Origin: Roseibium aggregatum IAM 12614
GTDB taxonomy: Bacteria; Pseudomonadota; Alphaproteobacteria; Rhizobiales; Stappiaceae
Length of the DNA stretch: 64,000 nt
NCBI RefSeq assembly: GCF_000168975.1
Contig: NZ_AAUW01000001.1
Location: forward strand, 62,001 to 126,000
Reading direction: 5' to 3'
The position numbers were made by a program, and so were the translations under genes. The notes under the pieces were generated by a model. That model saw nothing but the letters and a program-made list of their open reading frames with translations, was not told the origin of the DNA and ran no database searches. Shown piece after piece: positions 46,095-54,536 of this stretch (positions are counted from its first letter, which is position 1; each line of letters starts with the position of its first letter).

Positions 46095-47432
46095 TCAGGC
46101 CTTTTCGGAGCCGATCATCGTCAGCAGCCGCTCGGCCGTTCCTCGTGCGCCCGGTTCGCCTGCCATGATGTCCGCTGCCCGTTTAGCTCCCACACGGTAG
46201 ACGGGGTCTTCGAGCTGCTTCAAGGCCCGGGCAAGTTTCGAGGGCGTGAGCGAAGTCTGGCGGATCGGTGCAGGTCCGGCGCCGGCTCTGTGAACCTGCT
46301 TGCCCCAGAAAGGCTGGTCACCGAAAACCGGGCAGACGAGCGAAGGTTTGCCCCAGCGCAGGGCTTCATGGGTGGTGCCGGCACCGCCATGATGAACGAC
46401 AGCCGCACAGCGTGGGAAAAGCCAGCTATGGGGCGCTTTATCCAGCAGGAAGATGCGGCCTGACACGGATCGCGGCAGATCTTTCGCCGACAATCCCCCC
46501 CAGCCGGTGGCCAGAACGGCGCGTTGGCCGGTTTGTTCCAACGTGGCAACTACGGTTTCCGTCAGTTTTCCGGGGTTCTTGCTGGGCATGGAGCCAAAGC
46601 CCAGATAGATCGGGGCGGGGCCGGTTTCCAGAAACGAGGCCAGGTCTTCCGGCGGCACATAGTCCGGATCGGGTTCAGTCAGCCAGTAGCCGGAGGCCCA
46701 GGTGTTTGCCGGCCAGTCCGGCGGCGTCGGCACCAGGGCGCACGAAAACGCCTGAAGGGAAAGAGCTGCCTCGCCCCCCGGCATATGGCCATCCATCAGA
46801 TTGCCGCCCATCAGATCGCTGTCTGGAGTAGACGCGTCTTTCAGTGCCGCATGTTCCTGGACAGCCTTCGCTAGCGGAGCAATGCCGAGCCGCATCAGCA
46901 GCCGCCCCACGGCATAGCTTTGCCGATTCAGGAAAGGGCCGAGGTCGGGTAGCCCGAAAAGGGGCAGGGGAAAGGAACCTGTCGGCGCGGAAACAGGCTG
47001 AAGCGCCGTCGGCAGGGCAGGCACGTTAAGATGTCGCGCCACCAGCGTGAGAACCGTTGCCTTCAGGTTGAAAAGGATGAGGTCCGGCCGCTCAATCGTT
47101 CCGATATCCCAGAGGCAGCGCGCGGCCTCCTTTTGCAGATCCATGCTCTTGCGCGCCGCACGGATTTTCCCCTTCAAGGTGAAAAGCGCAGCCTGAGTGT
47201 CTTCCCCCTGCAAAAGGGTCTGATAATTCAGCGGGACAGGACGTGAGCGGGCACCGACGGCCGTAATCATGTCATCGAAGCCTTCTCCCGTGGTCACCAC
47301 GACATCGGCCCCGAGCCTTGTAAGGTCATGCGCCAGGGCAACATAGGGCTGAACGTCTCCCCGCGTACCGAGGGAGGCAATCAGGATCTTCTTTCGGGGA
47401 CTTGGCATCAGGGCCTCTGAAGGGATAGTCAC
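46095..47432 (-). CDS. MGT-type UDP-glycosyltransferase (GT1/GT28-like)
   Basis: This 445-residue glycosyltransferase of the GT-B fold resembles sterol/macrolide glycosyltransferases. The N-terminal motif KKILIASLGTRGDVQPYVALA with GDVQP is characteristic. The C-terminal domain has PIYLGFGSMPSKN and the donor-binding signature VHHGGAGTTHEALRWGKPSLVCPVFGDQPFW. It would transfer a sugar from a nucleotide donor to a lipid or small hydrophobic acceptor. An ATG at 47408 would give an alternative start (MPSPRKK). Acceptor unknown. Confidence 0.88.
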   Translation of the reverse strand: MTIPSEALMPSPRKKILIASLGTRGDVQPYVALAHDLTRLGADVVVTTGEGFDDMITAVGARSRPVPLNYQTLLQGEDTQAALFTLKGKIRAARKSMDLQKEAARCLWDIGTIERPDLILFNLKATVLTLVARHLNVPALPTALQPVSAPTGSFPLPLFGLPDLGPFLNRQSYAVGRLLMRLGIAPLAKAVQEHAALKDASTPDSDLMGGNLMDGHMPGGEAALSLQAFSCALVPTPPDWPANTWASGYWLTEPDPDYVPPEDLASFLETGPAPIYLGFGSMPSKNPGKLTETVVATLEQTGQRAVLATGWGGLSAKDLPRSVSGRIFLLDKAPHSWLFPRCAAVVHHGGAGTTHEALRWGKPSLVCPVFGDQPFWGKQVHRAGAGPAPIRQTSLTPSKLARALKQLEDPVYRVGAKRAADIMAGEPGARGTAERLLTMIGSEKA

Positions 47433-47542
47433 ACAGGACGTCGGCAGGCCTCCCTCAAATGGCTGTCCCGGCTCGCAATTGCAACCTTAACGTGGATTGC
47501 CTAAGCCAGAGCAAGGGCGCAACACGGTCGTTGGAGAACACG

Positions 47543-47968
47543 ATGCAAACCAGATTCGCACTCGGCACGCGCGGACAGGGCCTTTACGAATTCACCGCGT
47601 CGGTGGCCGACTGGCTTGCGGAAACAGGGGCTGAAGACGGTTTGCTCACCCTGTTCGTTCGCCACACGTCCTGTTCGCTGCTGATCCAGGAAAATGCGGA
47701 CCCGGATGTGCAGAAGGACCTGAAGGCGTTTTTCGAGCGTCTCATTCCGCCCGCAGATCACCCTTCCATGAACTATCTGGTGCACACGCTGGAAGGACCG
47801 GACGATATGCCCGCCCACATCAAGGCCGCGATCATGCCGGTTTCGCTTTCCATTCCCGTCTCTGCGGGGCGGATGGCGCTTGGAACGTGGCAGGGGATTT
47901 ATCTTTTCGAACACCGCACCCGGCCGCACCAGCGCCAGGTCGCTGCGCATTTTCTGCCCGACCGCTGA
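47543..47968 (+). CDS. YjbQ/UPF0047-family protein
   Basis: The protein has 141 residues from ATG 47543, which is preceded by TTGGAGAA. The family signature is visible: VRHTSCSLLIQENADPDVQKDL, followed by MPAHIKAAIM and LGTWQGIYLFEHR. Members can show thiamine-phosphate-synthase-like activity in vitro, but the physiological role is uncertain. Small cytosolic trimer expected. Confidence 0.9.
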   Translation: MQTRFALGTRGQGLYEFTASVADWLAETGAEDGLLTLFVRHTSCSLLIQENADPDVQKDLKAFFERLIPPADHPSMNYLVHTLEGPDDMPAHIKAAIMPVSLSIPVSAGRMALGTWQGIYLFEHRTRPHQRQVAAHFLPDR

Positions 47969-48129
47969 AAGTTGGTTTCAGGTGCATGTTAGTCGCCCTG
48001 GATTGAGAAAAAAGCCATTTTCGAAAAATATGTGACGACTATCACATCCTGAAATTCCGGACCCTCTAGAGTGGTGCATGAACCGGAAGTCCGTCTCCGG
48101 AAGTCGGTTGTGATTCAGGAGTTTACAAG

Positions 48130-48492
48130 ATGCGCTTCATCATTGTCCTTGCCACGCTGTTTCTGGCAAGTCCTGCTCTTGCGGATAACGACCCGAACCG
48201 CCCGACTGACCGGATCGCAGCCGACCTCGGGATCGAGGAAGCGGTTTTTATCGAGTGCTTCAAACCGGTCAATCCGGAACCGGGTAAATATCCCAGCGGT
48301 GCCCAGCAACGCGCGAACAAGGCAATTCTGCTGCCCTGCCTGCAAAGGGCCAACGCTGCTATCACCAACGACCGCCTGGACGCGGTCATGGACAAGTACC
48401 GGCCTGAAGGGGCGTTCCGGAAAGAGGATTGTTCCCGAAAGGCCGCAAACCGGCCGGTCATGCAGCGGTGTGTGTTCCTGAAAGTCGACTGA
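48130..48492 (+). CDS. Small exported cysteine-containing protein, unknown
   Basis: The protein has 120 residues with a signal peptide (IIVLATLFLASPALA-DN). The mature ~100 residues have four cysteines (ECFK, LPCL, DCSRK, RCVF), probably two disulfides in the periplasm. The start follows CAGGAG. It resembles short alphaproteobacterial EF-hand-less periplasmic proteins, but I do not recognise a family. It converges on the SDR gene with only 3 bp between stops. Confidence 0.65.
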   Translation: MRFIIVLATLFLASPALADNDPNRPTDRIAADLGIEEAVFIECFKPVNPEPGKYPSGAQQRANKAILLPCLQRANAAITNDRLDAVMDKYRPEGAFRKEDCSRKAANRPVMQRCVFLKVD

Positions 48493-48495
48493 CGC

Positions 48496-49248
48496 TTACT
48501 TGCGAAGCGCGGGAAGACCGACCCCCGTGCTTTCGAAACCGCCATCGGAAGCGATCACCTGACCGGTGACGTAGCTGGCCTGATCTGAACACAGGAACGC
48601 AATGACTTCGCCAATCTCGGTTTCCGAACCGTAGCGGTTGAGCGGAATGGCGTCGTGATAGGCATCGATGATGTCCTGGCTGTGCACAGCCATAGCCAGC
48701 TTGGTGCGCACCGGACCCGGGCAGACGCAATTGGCGCGAATGCCGTATTCGCCAAGTTCTGCCGCCTGTTGTTTCGTCAGTTGAATGACCGCAGCTTTGG
48801 AGGTGCCATAGGCAACTCGTAGCGTGGAGGCGCGAAGGCCGGAGATCGAGGCGATGTTGACGATCGCGCCGCGGGTTTCCTTCAGGGCGGGCGTGACCGC
48901 TTGCGAAACCAGAAACACACCGTCCAGATTGGTCTCCATCACCCGGCGCCACATGGCAAAATCGGTCTCTTCGATGGGGCCGAATTCAGCAACACCAGCA
49001 TTGTTCACCACCGCGTCCAGCCGGCCGAACCTTTGCTGAATGCCGGGGATCGTCGCCTCGACCTGCTCAACGATGGAGACATCACAAACAAACGGAGCAG
49101 CCCCCTCCAGCCCCTTTGAGGCAATCGCAAGTTCGTCTGCATCCCTGTCGAGCATGGCAACCTGCCATCCGCGTGCGAGCATGAGCCTTGCCGTGGCAAG
49201 ACCAATGCCGCGGGCAGCACCGGTGATGAGAATGGTTTTCTGGGTCAT
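48496..49248 (-). CDS. Short-chain dehydrogenase/reductase
   Basis: This 250-residue classical SDR has the cofactor motif TGAARGIG (residues 9-16), NNAG (near 86), a catalytic Ser in IASISGL, YGTSK with the catalytic Tyr and Lys, and the PGPVRT segment. Arg/Asp pattern in the second strand (MLDRDADEL) suggests NAD preference. The C-terminus GQVIASDGGFESTG matches the usual end. The substrate cannot be named. Confidence 0.9.
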   Translation of the reverse strand: MTQKTILITGAARGIGLATARLMLARGWQVAMLDRDADELAIASKGLEGAAPFVCDVSIVEQVEATIPGIQQRFGRLDAVVNNAGVAEFGPIEETDFAMWRRVMETNLDGVFLVSQAVTPALKETRGAIVNIASISGLRASTLRVAYGTSKAAVIQLTKQQAAELGEYGIRANCVCPGPVRTKLAMAVHSQDIIDAYHDAIPLNRYGSETEIGEVIAFLCSDQASYVTGQVIASDGGFESTGVGLPALRK

Positions 49249-49301
49249 GGCAGCGGGGTCCGTTCGGGGCAGGGATTGGAAAATGGTTTGATTTCAGCGG
49301 C

Positions 49302-49742
49302 TCAGCGCATGGAAATGCAGACGCGGATCGCGCCGGCATTGTCCGGCAACGCAACGTCCTTGTCGTTGATGCGGAAGGCATAGACCCCGGCCGGGTCGCG
49401 TGTGTTGACGGCAAGCGCGGCAAATTCCGCGAAGGGAACAATGCGGCCAGCCTGGTCACGCACCAGCATTTCCCCGAACGCGTAGGCCTGATCGTATTTG
49501 TAGCCATAAAGAGGACCGAGCTTGCGGGCATCTTCCCCGGAGTAACCGCGCGGACCGACCGCCTTGTACATGCCGGCAATAACGCTCCAGCCGCCGGAAT
49601 ACCGCACACCCGTGATCTTGCCACCGGGCAGCGACAGTTGCTGCCAGCCACGCTTGGCCTGAACGTCGATGCAATGATCGGCGGCGAATGCGGTGGACGA
49701 GAACAAGAGGGGCAGAAGCAGGCAGAGGCGAACAAAGGTCAT
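49302..49742 (-). CDS. Exported protein, unknown
   Basis: The protein has 146 residues with a clear signal peptide (CLLLPLLFSSTAFA-AD). The mature region is beta-rich, with a Cys near each end (ADHCIDV and RVCISMR) that may form a disulfide, and a VRYSGGWSVIAGMY segment. I do not recognise a family. It is upstream of, and on the same strand as, the SDR gene (53 bp apart), so the two may be co-transcribed. Confidence 0.65.
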   Translation of the reverse strand: MTFVRLCLLLPLLFSSTAFAADHCIDVQAKRGWQQLSLPGGKITGVRYSGGWSVIAGMYKAVGPRGYSGEDARKLGPLYGYKYDQAYAFGEMLVRDQAGRIVPFAEFAALAVNTRDPAGVYAFRINDKDVALPDNAGAIRVCISMR

Positions 49743-50542
49743 GGTCTGATCCGAAATGAACTCGCCCCAGAAGATAACACCCCCGCGTGCGGGTCAAGCG
49801 ATGGCGGGTGCGGGCAAGCACGCAATCCAGCACCCTTGGTCATACCCGAGCGTTGAACACCGACACTCAAAACGAAAGCCGGCATTCCACCGCTGATTGA
49901 TCGAGTTTTGGTGCGCGGGAAGTTCAGACCTTTGACCGAATGGCAATCACGGCCCAAAGTTGTCTTTGGTCATGCTCTCAATCAATGGCGGCTTCGCGCC
50001 CCATTTCGGTCGCTAAGCTTGCCTCGTTTCGCTTCCGAAAGCTGCCGCTTCTCTTTTCGACAGCAATGAAGGCAAGCAGAAGTCAGTTCAAACTCAAGAG
50101 AGCTGACCACGCGGTGTCGGACTGAATTGCCTCGTGTGGTTAGCCACTTGCAACAGAACCGCTGACCACGCTGCCTGAATCTGCAGTAGCGGCACTCTTG
50201 AGTGCGACGTTGATCGAGATCACATGCCGTCATCCTGCTTATTCAATGAGCGACTGATATCCACGCCGCCGCAGGCTAGTGGCAGATAACGAGGTAGGAT
50301 TCGGGTCCGTGAAGTCGCACATCTGATACTTTCCATCGATAGCCGTGCGGGCCTCCTGCACGTCTTTGGGCGCGCAGGCCTGATCCGTATCAGTGCAGCT
50401 TGGATGCCCGAGAGTGTAAGTTTGATGAAAGATGCGCATTCCCTGATTGAAGGCCAGCGCGAAGGGGGCGGCAGACGCGTCCTGGCAACAGTCCGCCAAA
50501 CGTGCCCGTTCTTTTCAAAGAGCGGAACCAACGAGGTCTCAA
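49743..50542. other. Long intergenic region, no gene supported
   Basis: About 800 bp between the exported-protein gene and the histidine kinase. A minus-strand frame at 50239-50499 with several Cys has no ribosome-binding site and begins 43 bp from the kinase start. Other frames are short. Nothing structured was recognised. Confidence 0.4.
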
Positions 50543-51241
50543 ATGCGAAAGTTCGGAAACAAAGCCCGCTCCATCGGTTCCCTCGAGGCTGACCATCGGA
50601 TCGCCAATCACCTGTCGTTACTGTCCAGTTATGTTCGCCTCAAAGGGGGCGGTCTCATGAGACAGGAAAATCCATTGGAGGCCAAGGAAGTTGCGTTGTT
50701 GTTGAACGCGATCAGTGCACATATCCAGGCCGTGTCGGACCTACATCGGATACTTGCCGGCAGCGGGTCCGAAGACGACGTTCAGTTGGGGGATCTTCTG
50801 GGTCAGATTTGCACAACCCTCAGGTCGGGCATTGCGGATGACGTTATCTTCACCGAAACCTACGCGCCTGACTGTGCCTTGAAATTCGGCCACGTGCTCC
50901 CCGTCGCGCAGATCGTTACCGAGGTCGTCATTAACGCCCTCAAGTATGGTCATCGCGCCGGTTCTGTCAGGCGGATCGGGATTGCCTGTCGAAAAGATAT
51001 CACCGGATCGATCCTGATTATGGTCAGCGACAATGGGCCAGGTCTTGGGAGTGCCGGCACCGGCAAGACCGACGGAGGTTTGGGAACACGGCTGGTAAAG
51101 GCGCTGTCTGCTCAAATCGGTAGCTCGATCGAGTTTTCATCCAGCGAAAAGGGGGTGACTGCGAGTCTGACCTTGGCGAGTGTCGGCTCCGTGTTCAGCC
51201 AGTCGGACGTGTTACGCCCAAGCTTCAGCCGGAACGGTTAG
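50543..51241 (+). CDS. HisKA_2/HWE-type histidine kinase, soluble
   Basis: The protein has 232 residues from ATG 50543 (GAGG nearby); an upstream in-frame ATG at 50447 is less convincing. It has a dimerisation and phosphoacceptor region with DHRIANHLSLLSSYVRLK, where the His corresponds to the HisKA_2 phosphoacceptor. The ATPase domain has NALKYGH (N-box), VSDNGPGLG (G1) and GGLGTRLVKALS (G2). There is no sensor or membrane domain, so signal input must come from a partner. It is isolated, with no response regulator adjacent. Confidence 0.8.
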   Translation: MRKFGNKARSIGSLEADHRIANHLSLLSSYVRLKGGGLMRQENPLEAKEVALLLNAISAHIQAVSDLHRILAGSGSEDDVQLGDLLGQICTTLRSGIADDVIFTETYAPDCALKFGHVLPVAQIVTEVVINALKYGHRAGSVRRIGIACRKDITGSILIMVSDNGPGLGSAGTGKTDGGLGTRLVKALSAQIGSSIEFSSSEKGVTASLTLASVGSVFSQSDVLRPSFSRNG

Positions 51242-51429
51242 AGCTGGAGCGGATCTGGCGTGGTTTGGGTTGAGCCAGCCCAGGTTGCGAAATGTGCGGT
51301 GCCCCATTTGGTGTTTCCAGATTCCGCCGCGTCCGATTGGTGCTCGGGCAGCATTTCAGCTTTATTCATCAAGCACTGTGTGGGTATTGCCAACTTGTTG
51401 CTCACACTTGGGCTTGGTAGATCGCTTGG
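51242..51429. other. Spacer upstream of IS6-family remnant
   Basis: No gene or IS terminus is clearly recognisable in this short stretch. Confidence 0.3.
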
Positions 51430-52112
51430 ATGTTTGAACGTCTTGATTTGCTGCACCTTAAGGGGTTTCGCTTTCCCCGGTCGATTATTTCCTATGCGGT
51501 TTGGGCGTATCATCGGTTTGCGCTGAGTACGGTGGATGTTGAAGGCCTCCTTGCGGAGCGGCGTCTTTTCGTCAGCCGGGAAACGATCCGCAAATGGGTG
51601 AACCGGTTTGGCCGGCATTTCGCGTGCTGCATTCGCCGGGTCCGGCCAAGGTCAAAACAGCAAATGGTATCTTGATGAGGCCGTGATCGTTATTGGCGGT
51701 GTGAAATACTGGCTCTGCCGGGCGATTGATGGTACTCCGCCGGAATGCGAAGGCGGCCAGGCGTTTCTTTGGCGCGCTGGTGACACAATTCGGGGAGCCC
51801 AGGGTCGTGGTGACTGACAAGCTGCGCAGCTACACCAAGCCTGTTCAGGTCCTTGCTCCAGATGCCGATCATCGCGCTCACAAGGGACTGAACAACAGGG
51901 TTGAGAATTCCCATCGCCCAACGCGGAAACGAGAGAAGATCTTTGGCCGTTTCAAATCGCCCCGGCATGCTCAACGGTTTCTGTCCGCCAACGATCAGAT
52001 TAAGACGATCTTCCGGCCGCACCGAAACAAACTGTCCGCTGCCTCATACCGGCGCGCAAGGTCAGATGCGTTCAGCCTATGGCAGGACTACACCGGCGAG
52101 ATGAACGCCTGA
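51430..52112 (+). pseudogene. IS6-family transposase, frameshifted
   Basis: The reading runs through three frames. The first (51430-51675) has FRFPRSIISYAVWAYHRF and RETIRKWVNRFGRHFA. The second (around 51655-51735) has SKWYLDEAVIVIGGVKYWLCRAID, including the first Asp. The third (51726-52112) has EPRVVVTDKLRSY (second Asp), DHRAHKGLNNRVENSHRPTRKREK (Glu) and DAFSLWQDYTGE. This is the full IS6 order with two frameshifts and a small deletion near 51735, so it is inactive. The desaturase gene begins 65 bp later. Confidence 0.88.
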
Positions 52113-52176
52113 AATCCGTCCAATAAGGGACACCTTGCTTACTAAACAAAACAAGTTGGCAGTATCGGAGATCGCC

Positions 52177-53202
52177 ATGCAAGAACGACATCGTAACGAT
52201 CGCATCGCGCCCGATTCGCGTGCACTGATGAGAAACTTGGCACCATATAGGGAGCCGAGCACCGCGCGCAGCGTCTTGGAACTGGCGATCACGGCGGTGC
52301 CGTTCGTGCTGTTATGGGGTTTGATCTGGGTTGCAGTGGATGCCGGTTACTGGATCGGTCTGCTTCTCGCCGTTCCAGCGGCGGGCTTCCTCGTTCGGCT
52401 CTTTCTGATCCAGCATGATTGCGGTCACGGTTCATTCTTCCGCCATCGTTTAACGAACGATTGGGTCGGGCGCGCCATTGGCGTCGTGACGCTGACGCCC
52501 TACGATTACTGGCGGCGAGCCCACGCACTCCACCATGCGAACTCGGGCAATCTCGAACGTCGTGGCATCGGCGATATCGACACGCTAACCGTCGATGAGT
52601 TTCGGGCTCGGACGCCGTTGCGGCAGCTCCTTTACCGCCTGTACCGGCACCCAATCGTCATGTTTGGCCTCGGGCCGGCCTATCTGTTCATCCTGCGTCA
52701 CCGGCTGCCGATGGGGCTGATGCGCAGCGGTTTAGCACCGTGGGTGAGTGCCATGGCGACGAACATGGCTATCGCGAGCCTTGTCGCAGGAATCATCTGG
52801 CTGGTAGGTTTGGGGCCGTTCCTGCTCGTGCAGATGCCGATCACGCTTATTGCAGCCTCGATCGGCGTTTGGCTATTTTATGTCCAACATCAGTTCGAAG
52901 ACACATTCTGGGAGCATGACCGCGATTGGAGCTTCCACGAGGCGGCGTTGAACGGAAGTTCGCACTATGACCTGCCTGGCATCCTGCGCTGGTTCACGGC
53001 TAATATCGGTGTACATCATGTGCATCACCTGTCGAGCCGGATTCCATATTATCGCCTGCCAGAGGCGCTGCGGAACCATCCCGAGCTTCAGAATATCGGC
53101 CGCCTGACCCTGCTTCAGAGCCTCAAAACTGTGCGGCTCGTGCTTTGGGATGAAGAGAAACGCCGACTGGTCTCCTTCAGAGAGACGCGTGAACTTGCTT
53201 AA
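52177..53202 (+). CDS. Membrane fatty-acid desaturase
   Basis: The protein has 341 residues from ATG 52177 (GGAG upstream; a TTG at 52135 is an unlikely alternative). All three histidine boxes are present: HDCGH at 80-84, HALHH at 116-120 and HHVHH at 280-284, with four to six hydrophobic helices between. This is the pattern of acyl-lipid delta-12/omega-3-type desaturases, which introduce a double bond using a di-iron centre. It follows an IS6 remnant and may have been acquired with it. Regiospecificity cannot be predicted. Confidence 0.88.
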   Translation: MQERHRNDRIAPDSRALMRNLAPYREPSTARSVLELAITAVPFVLLWGLIWVAVDAGYWIGLLLAVPAAGFLVRLFLIQHDCGHGSFFRHRLTNDWVGRAIGVVTLTPYDYWRRAHALHHANSGNLERRGIGDIDTLTVDEFRARTPLRQLLYRLYRHPIVMFGLGPAYLFILRHRLPMGLMRSGLAPWVSAMATNMAIASLVAGIIWLVGLGPFLLVQMPITLIAASIGVWLFYVQHQFEDTFWEHDRDWSFHEAALNGSSHYDLPGILRWFTANIGVHHVHHLSSRIPYYRLPEALRNHPELQNIGRLTLLQSLKTVRLVLWDEEKRRLVSFRETRELA

Positions 53203-53890
53203 CCGGATCCTGTCATTCGCAGCAATCGAAAGCGCATATGGACAAACTATCGGCGCGATTTTTGTATGTTAAGGTCGTCTATCGTATAACATTTTTGGAG
53301 GACGATGGCGTAGACGCGGTTCAGGCGTTCAGCCGAAGGTTATCTCAATGTACAATCGCAACGATTGCACGCAAAACCCCTTCTGCTCCGGCACACCGCT
53401 CACGAGCAAACACCGTGAGTGTTCATCGTCGAACATTGCGGATGACCGCTGCTGAATTTACTGGTTCATCCGAGAATGGCTTGCTTGAGATCGGTAGGTG
53501 AATGGCAGTTTTCTGCGGTCAATAACTAAAACCTGTCGGTCTGGATGCGGCCCCATGTCAGTCGTTGGTTTCGACCGCAGCAAAAGCCCACTTCCCGCCC
53601 GAGTTTCAATTAGAGGTCACCGCGTCAAAGGTCTTGGAAGCGCTCTTTCGAGACGTTCGCCGCAGAGTACGCCAACGTCCGTATTGCTCTTTAGCTCGCA
53701 CGAAGATGTCGATTGCCTTCGACTGCCCTTGTCGGGGCATTGGGCGTATGGCTGATGTTTCAGGTGACAGCCAGCATGTCGGGGAACGCCGGGTCTGGAT
53801 CACGCAAGCCTCACACAGGCTTGCCTTGCAACTGTTTGCGTGAAGACCCACATCGTAGGGTGAACGATGAGGGTCGTTCCTCCCCAGACT

Positions 53891-53930
53891 GGCGCCGGGC
53901 CTTCAAGAAGGCTGCGGCGCCTTCTTTTTT
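53891..53930 (+). terminator. Terminator-like hairpin with T-run
   Basis: GGCGCC-GG-GCCTTC pairs with GAAGGC-TGC-GGCGCC, followed by TTCTTTTTT. No gene on the plus strand is recognised just upstream, so it suggests an unidentified transcript ending here. Confidence 0.6.
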
Positions 53931-54057
53931 CAATTCTTTGTAGCTATGCTGTGCGTGTCGGCGGCAGGCTTGCCGCGACCGGAAATGTGCTCCGCTGCGC
54001 TCCTGGAGGGCATGGACTTTGTCCCGAAGACTTGTCCTGGAGAGCTGCATGTGGTGG

Positions 54058-54090
54058 CCCGCGCCGTCGGACGGGGACGGCGCGGGCTTT
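54058..54090 (+). terminator. Second GC-rich hairpin
   Basis: CCCGCGCCGTC pairs exactly with GACGGCGCGGG around a 7-base loop and is followed by CTTT. It lies just downstream of the ydcH-like stop (minus strand), where its T-run is poor, so its orientation is uncertain. Confidence 0.45.
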
Positions 54091-54114
54091 AACACCGGCC
54101 TGAAAAGGAGGGGC

Positions 54115-54369
54115 TCAGGACACGGTGTTAGCGGCTGCGGCCAAGATGGCAGCAATCTGGTCTTTCAGGTGAAGTCTCTTCTTTTTCAGGTCTTCCAGGG
54201 CTTCGTCCGAAGTGGGCTCGACATCCGTCTCGATGCGATGCACTTCACGATTGATCGTGTGATATTCGTCCGCCAGCCGCGCAAAATGGGCATCGCTGGT
54301 TTTCAGCGCGTGCAAAGTGTCTGCGGCTTCCGGAAATTCTTCATGTAGTTCGTGTGGCACGTGGCTCAT
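54115..54369 (-). CDS. YdcH-family (DUF465) protein
   Basis: The protein has 84 residues from ATG 54369, which has a perfect AAGGAGG at the right spacing; an upstream ATG at 54405 is unsupported. It forms an antiparallel coiled-coil: LHALKTSDAHFARLADEYHTINREVHRIE, then EALEDLKKKRLHLKDQIAAIL, where LKKKRLxLKD is the family hallmark. Function unknown. Confidence 0.9.
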   Translation of the reverse strand: MSHVPHELHEEFPEAADTLHALKTSDAHFARLADEYHTINREVHRIETDVEPTSDEALEDLKKKRLHLKDQIAAILAAAANTVS

Positions 54370-54536
54370 TCTTGCCTCCTTGTAAGAAGCACAAGGTGCC
54401 GCCAACCCGTTCCAATCACCTTGAGACAGATCAATCGCGCTTCAAATTGAAAAAGTGTTCCTGGGACAGCGCCGTTTTTTACAAAGGGAACGCGGCTGAA
54501 AGCCTGTGGAGCGGGCCCTTGGCGCTGGTGCAGGCC

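Larger units (their letters stand above)
53203..54114. other. Long region without convincing genes
   Basis: About 900 bp. The start (53230-53300) is AT-rich and promoter-like. Several short frames occur but lack ribosome-binding sites. Two terminator-like hairpins lie at the right end (53891-53930 and 54058-54090). A degenerate gene or small RNA could sit between them. Confidence 0.4.

Noticed and set aside
50239-50499. Minus-strand frame of 86 codons upstream of the histidine kinase
   Set aside because: Several cysteines made it look exported, but there is no signal peptide, no ribosome-binding site and no conserved motif.
53238-53501. Plus-strand frame of 87 codons after the desaturase
   Set aside because: No ribosome-binding site, odd composition and no domain; another ATG nearby (53304) is followed at once by a stop.
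53811-54155. Minus-strand frame resembling a second YdcH-like protein
   Set aside because: SLRDKVHALQER and HSYKELKKE are suggestive of DUF465, but the conserved KLxLKD tail is missing and the frame crosses two terminator-like hairpins.
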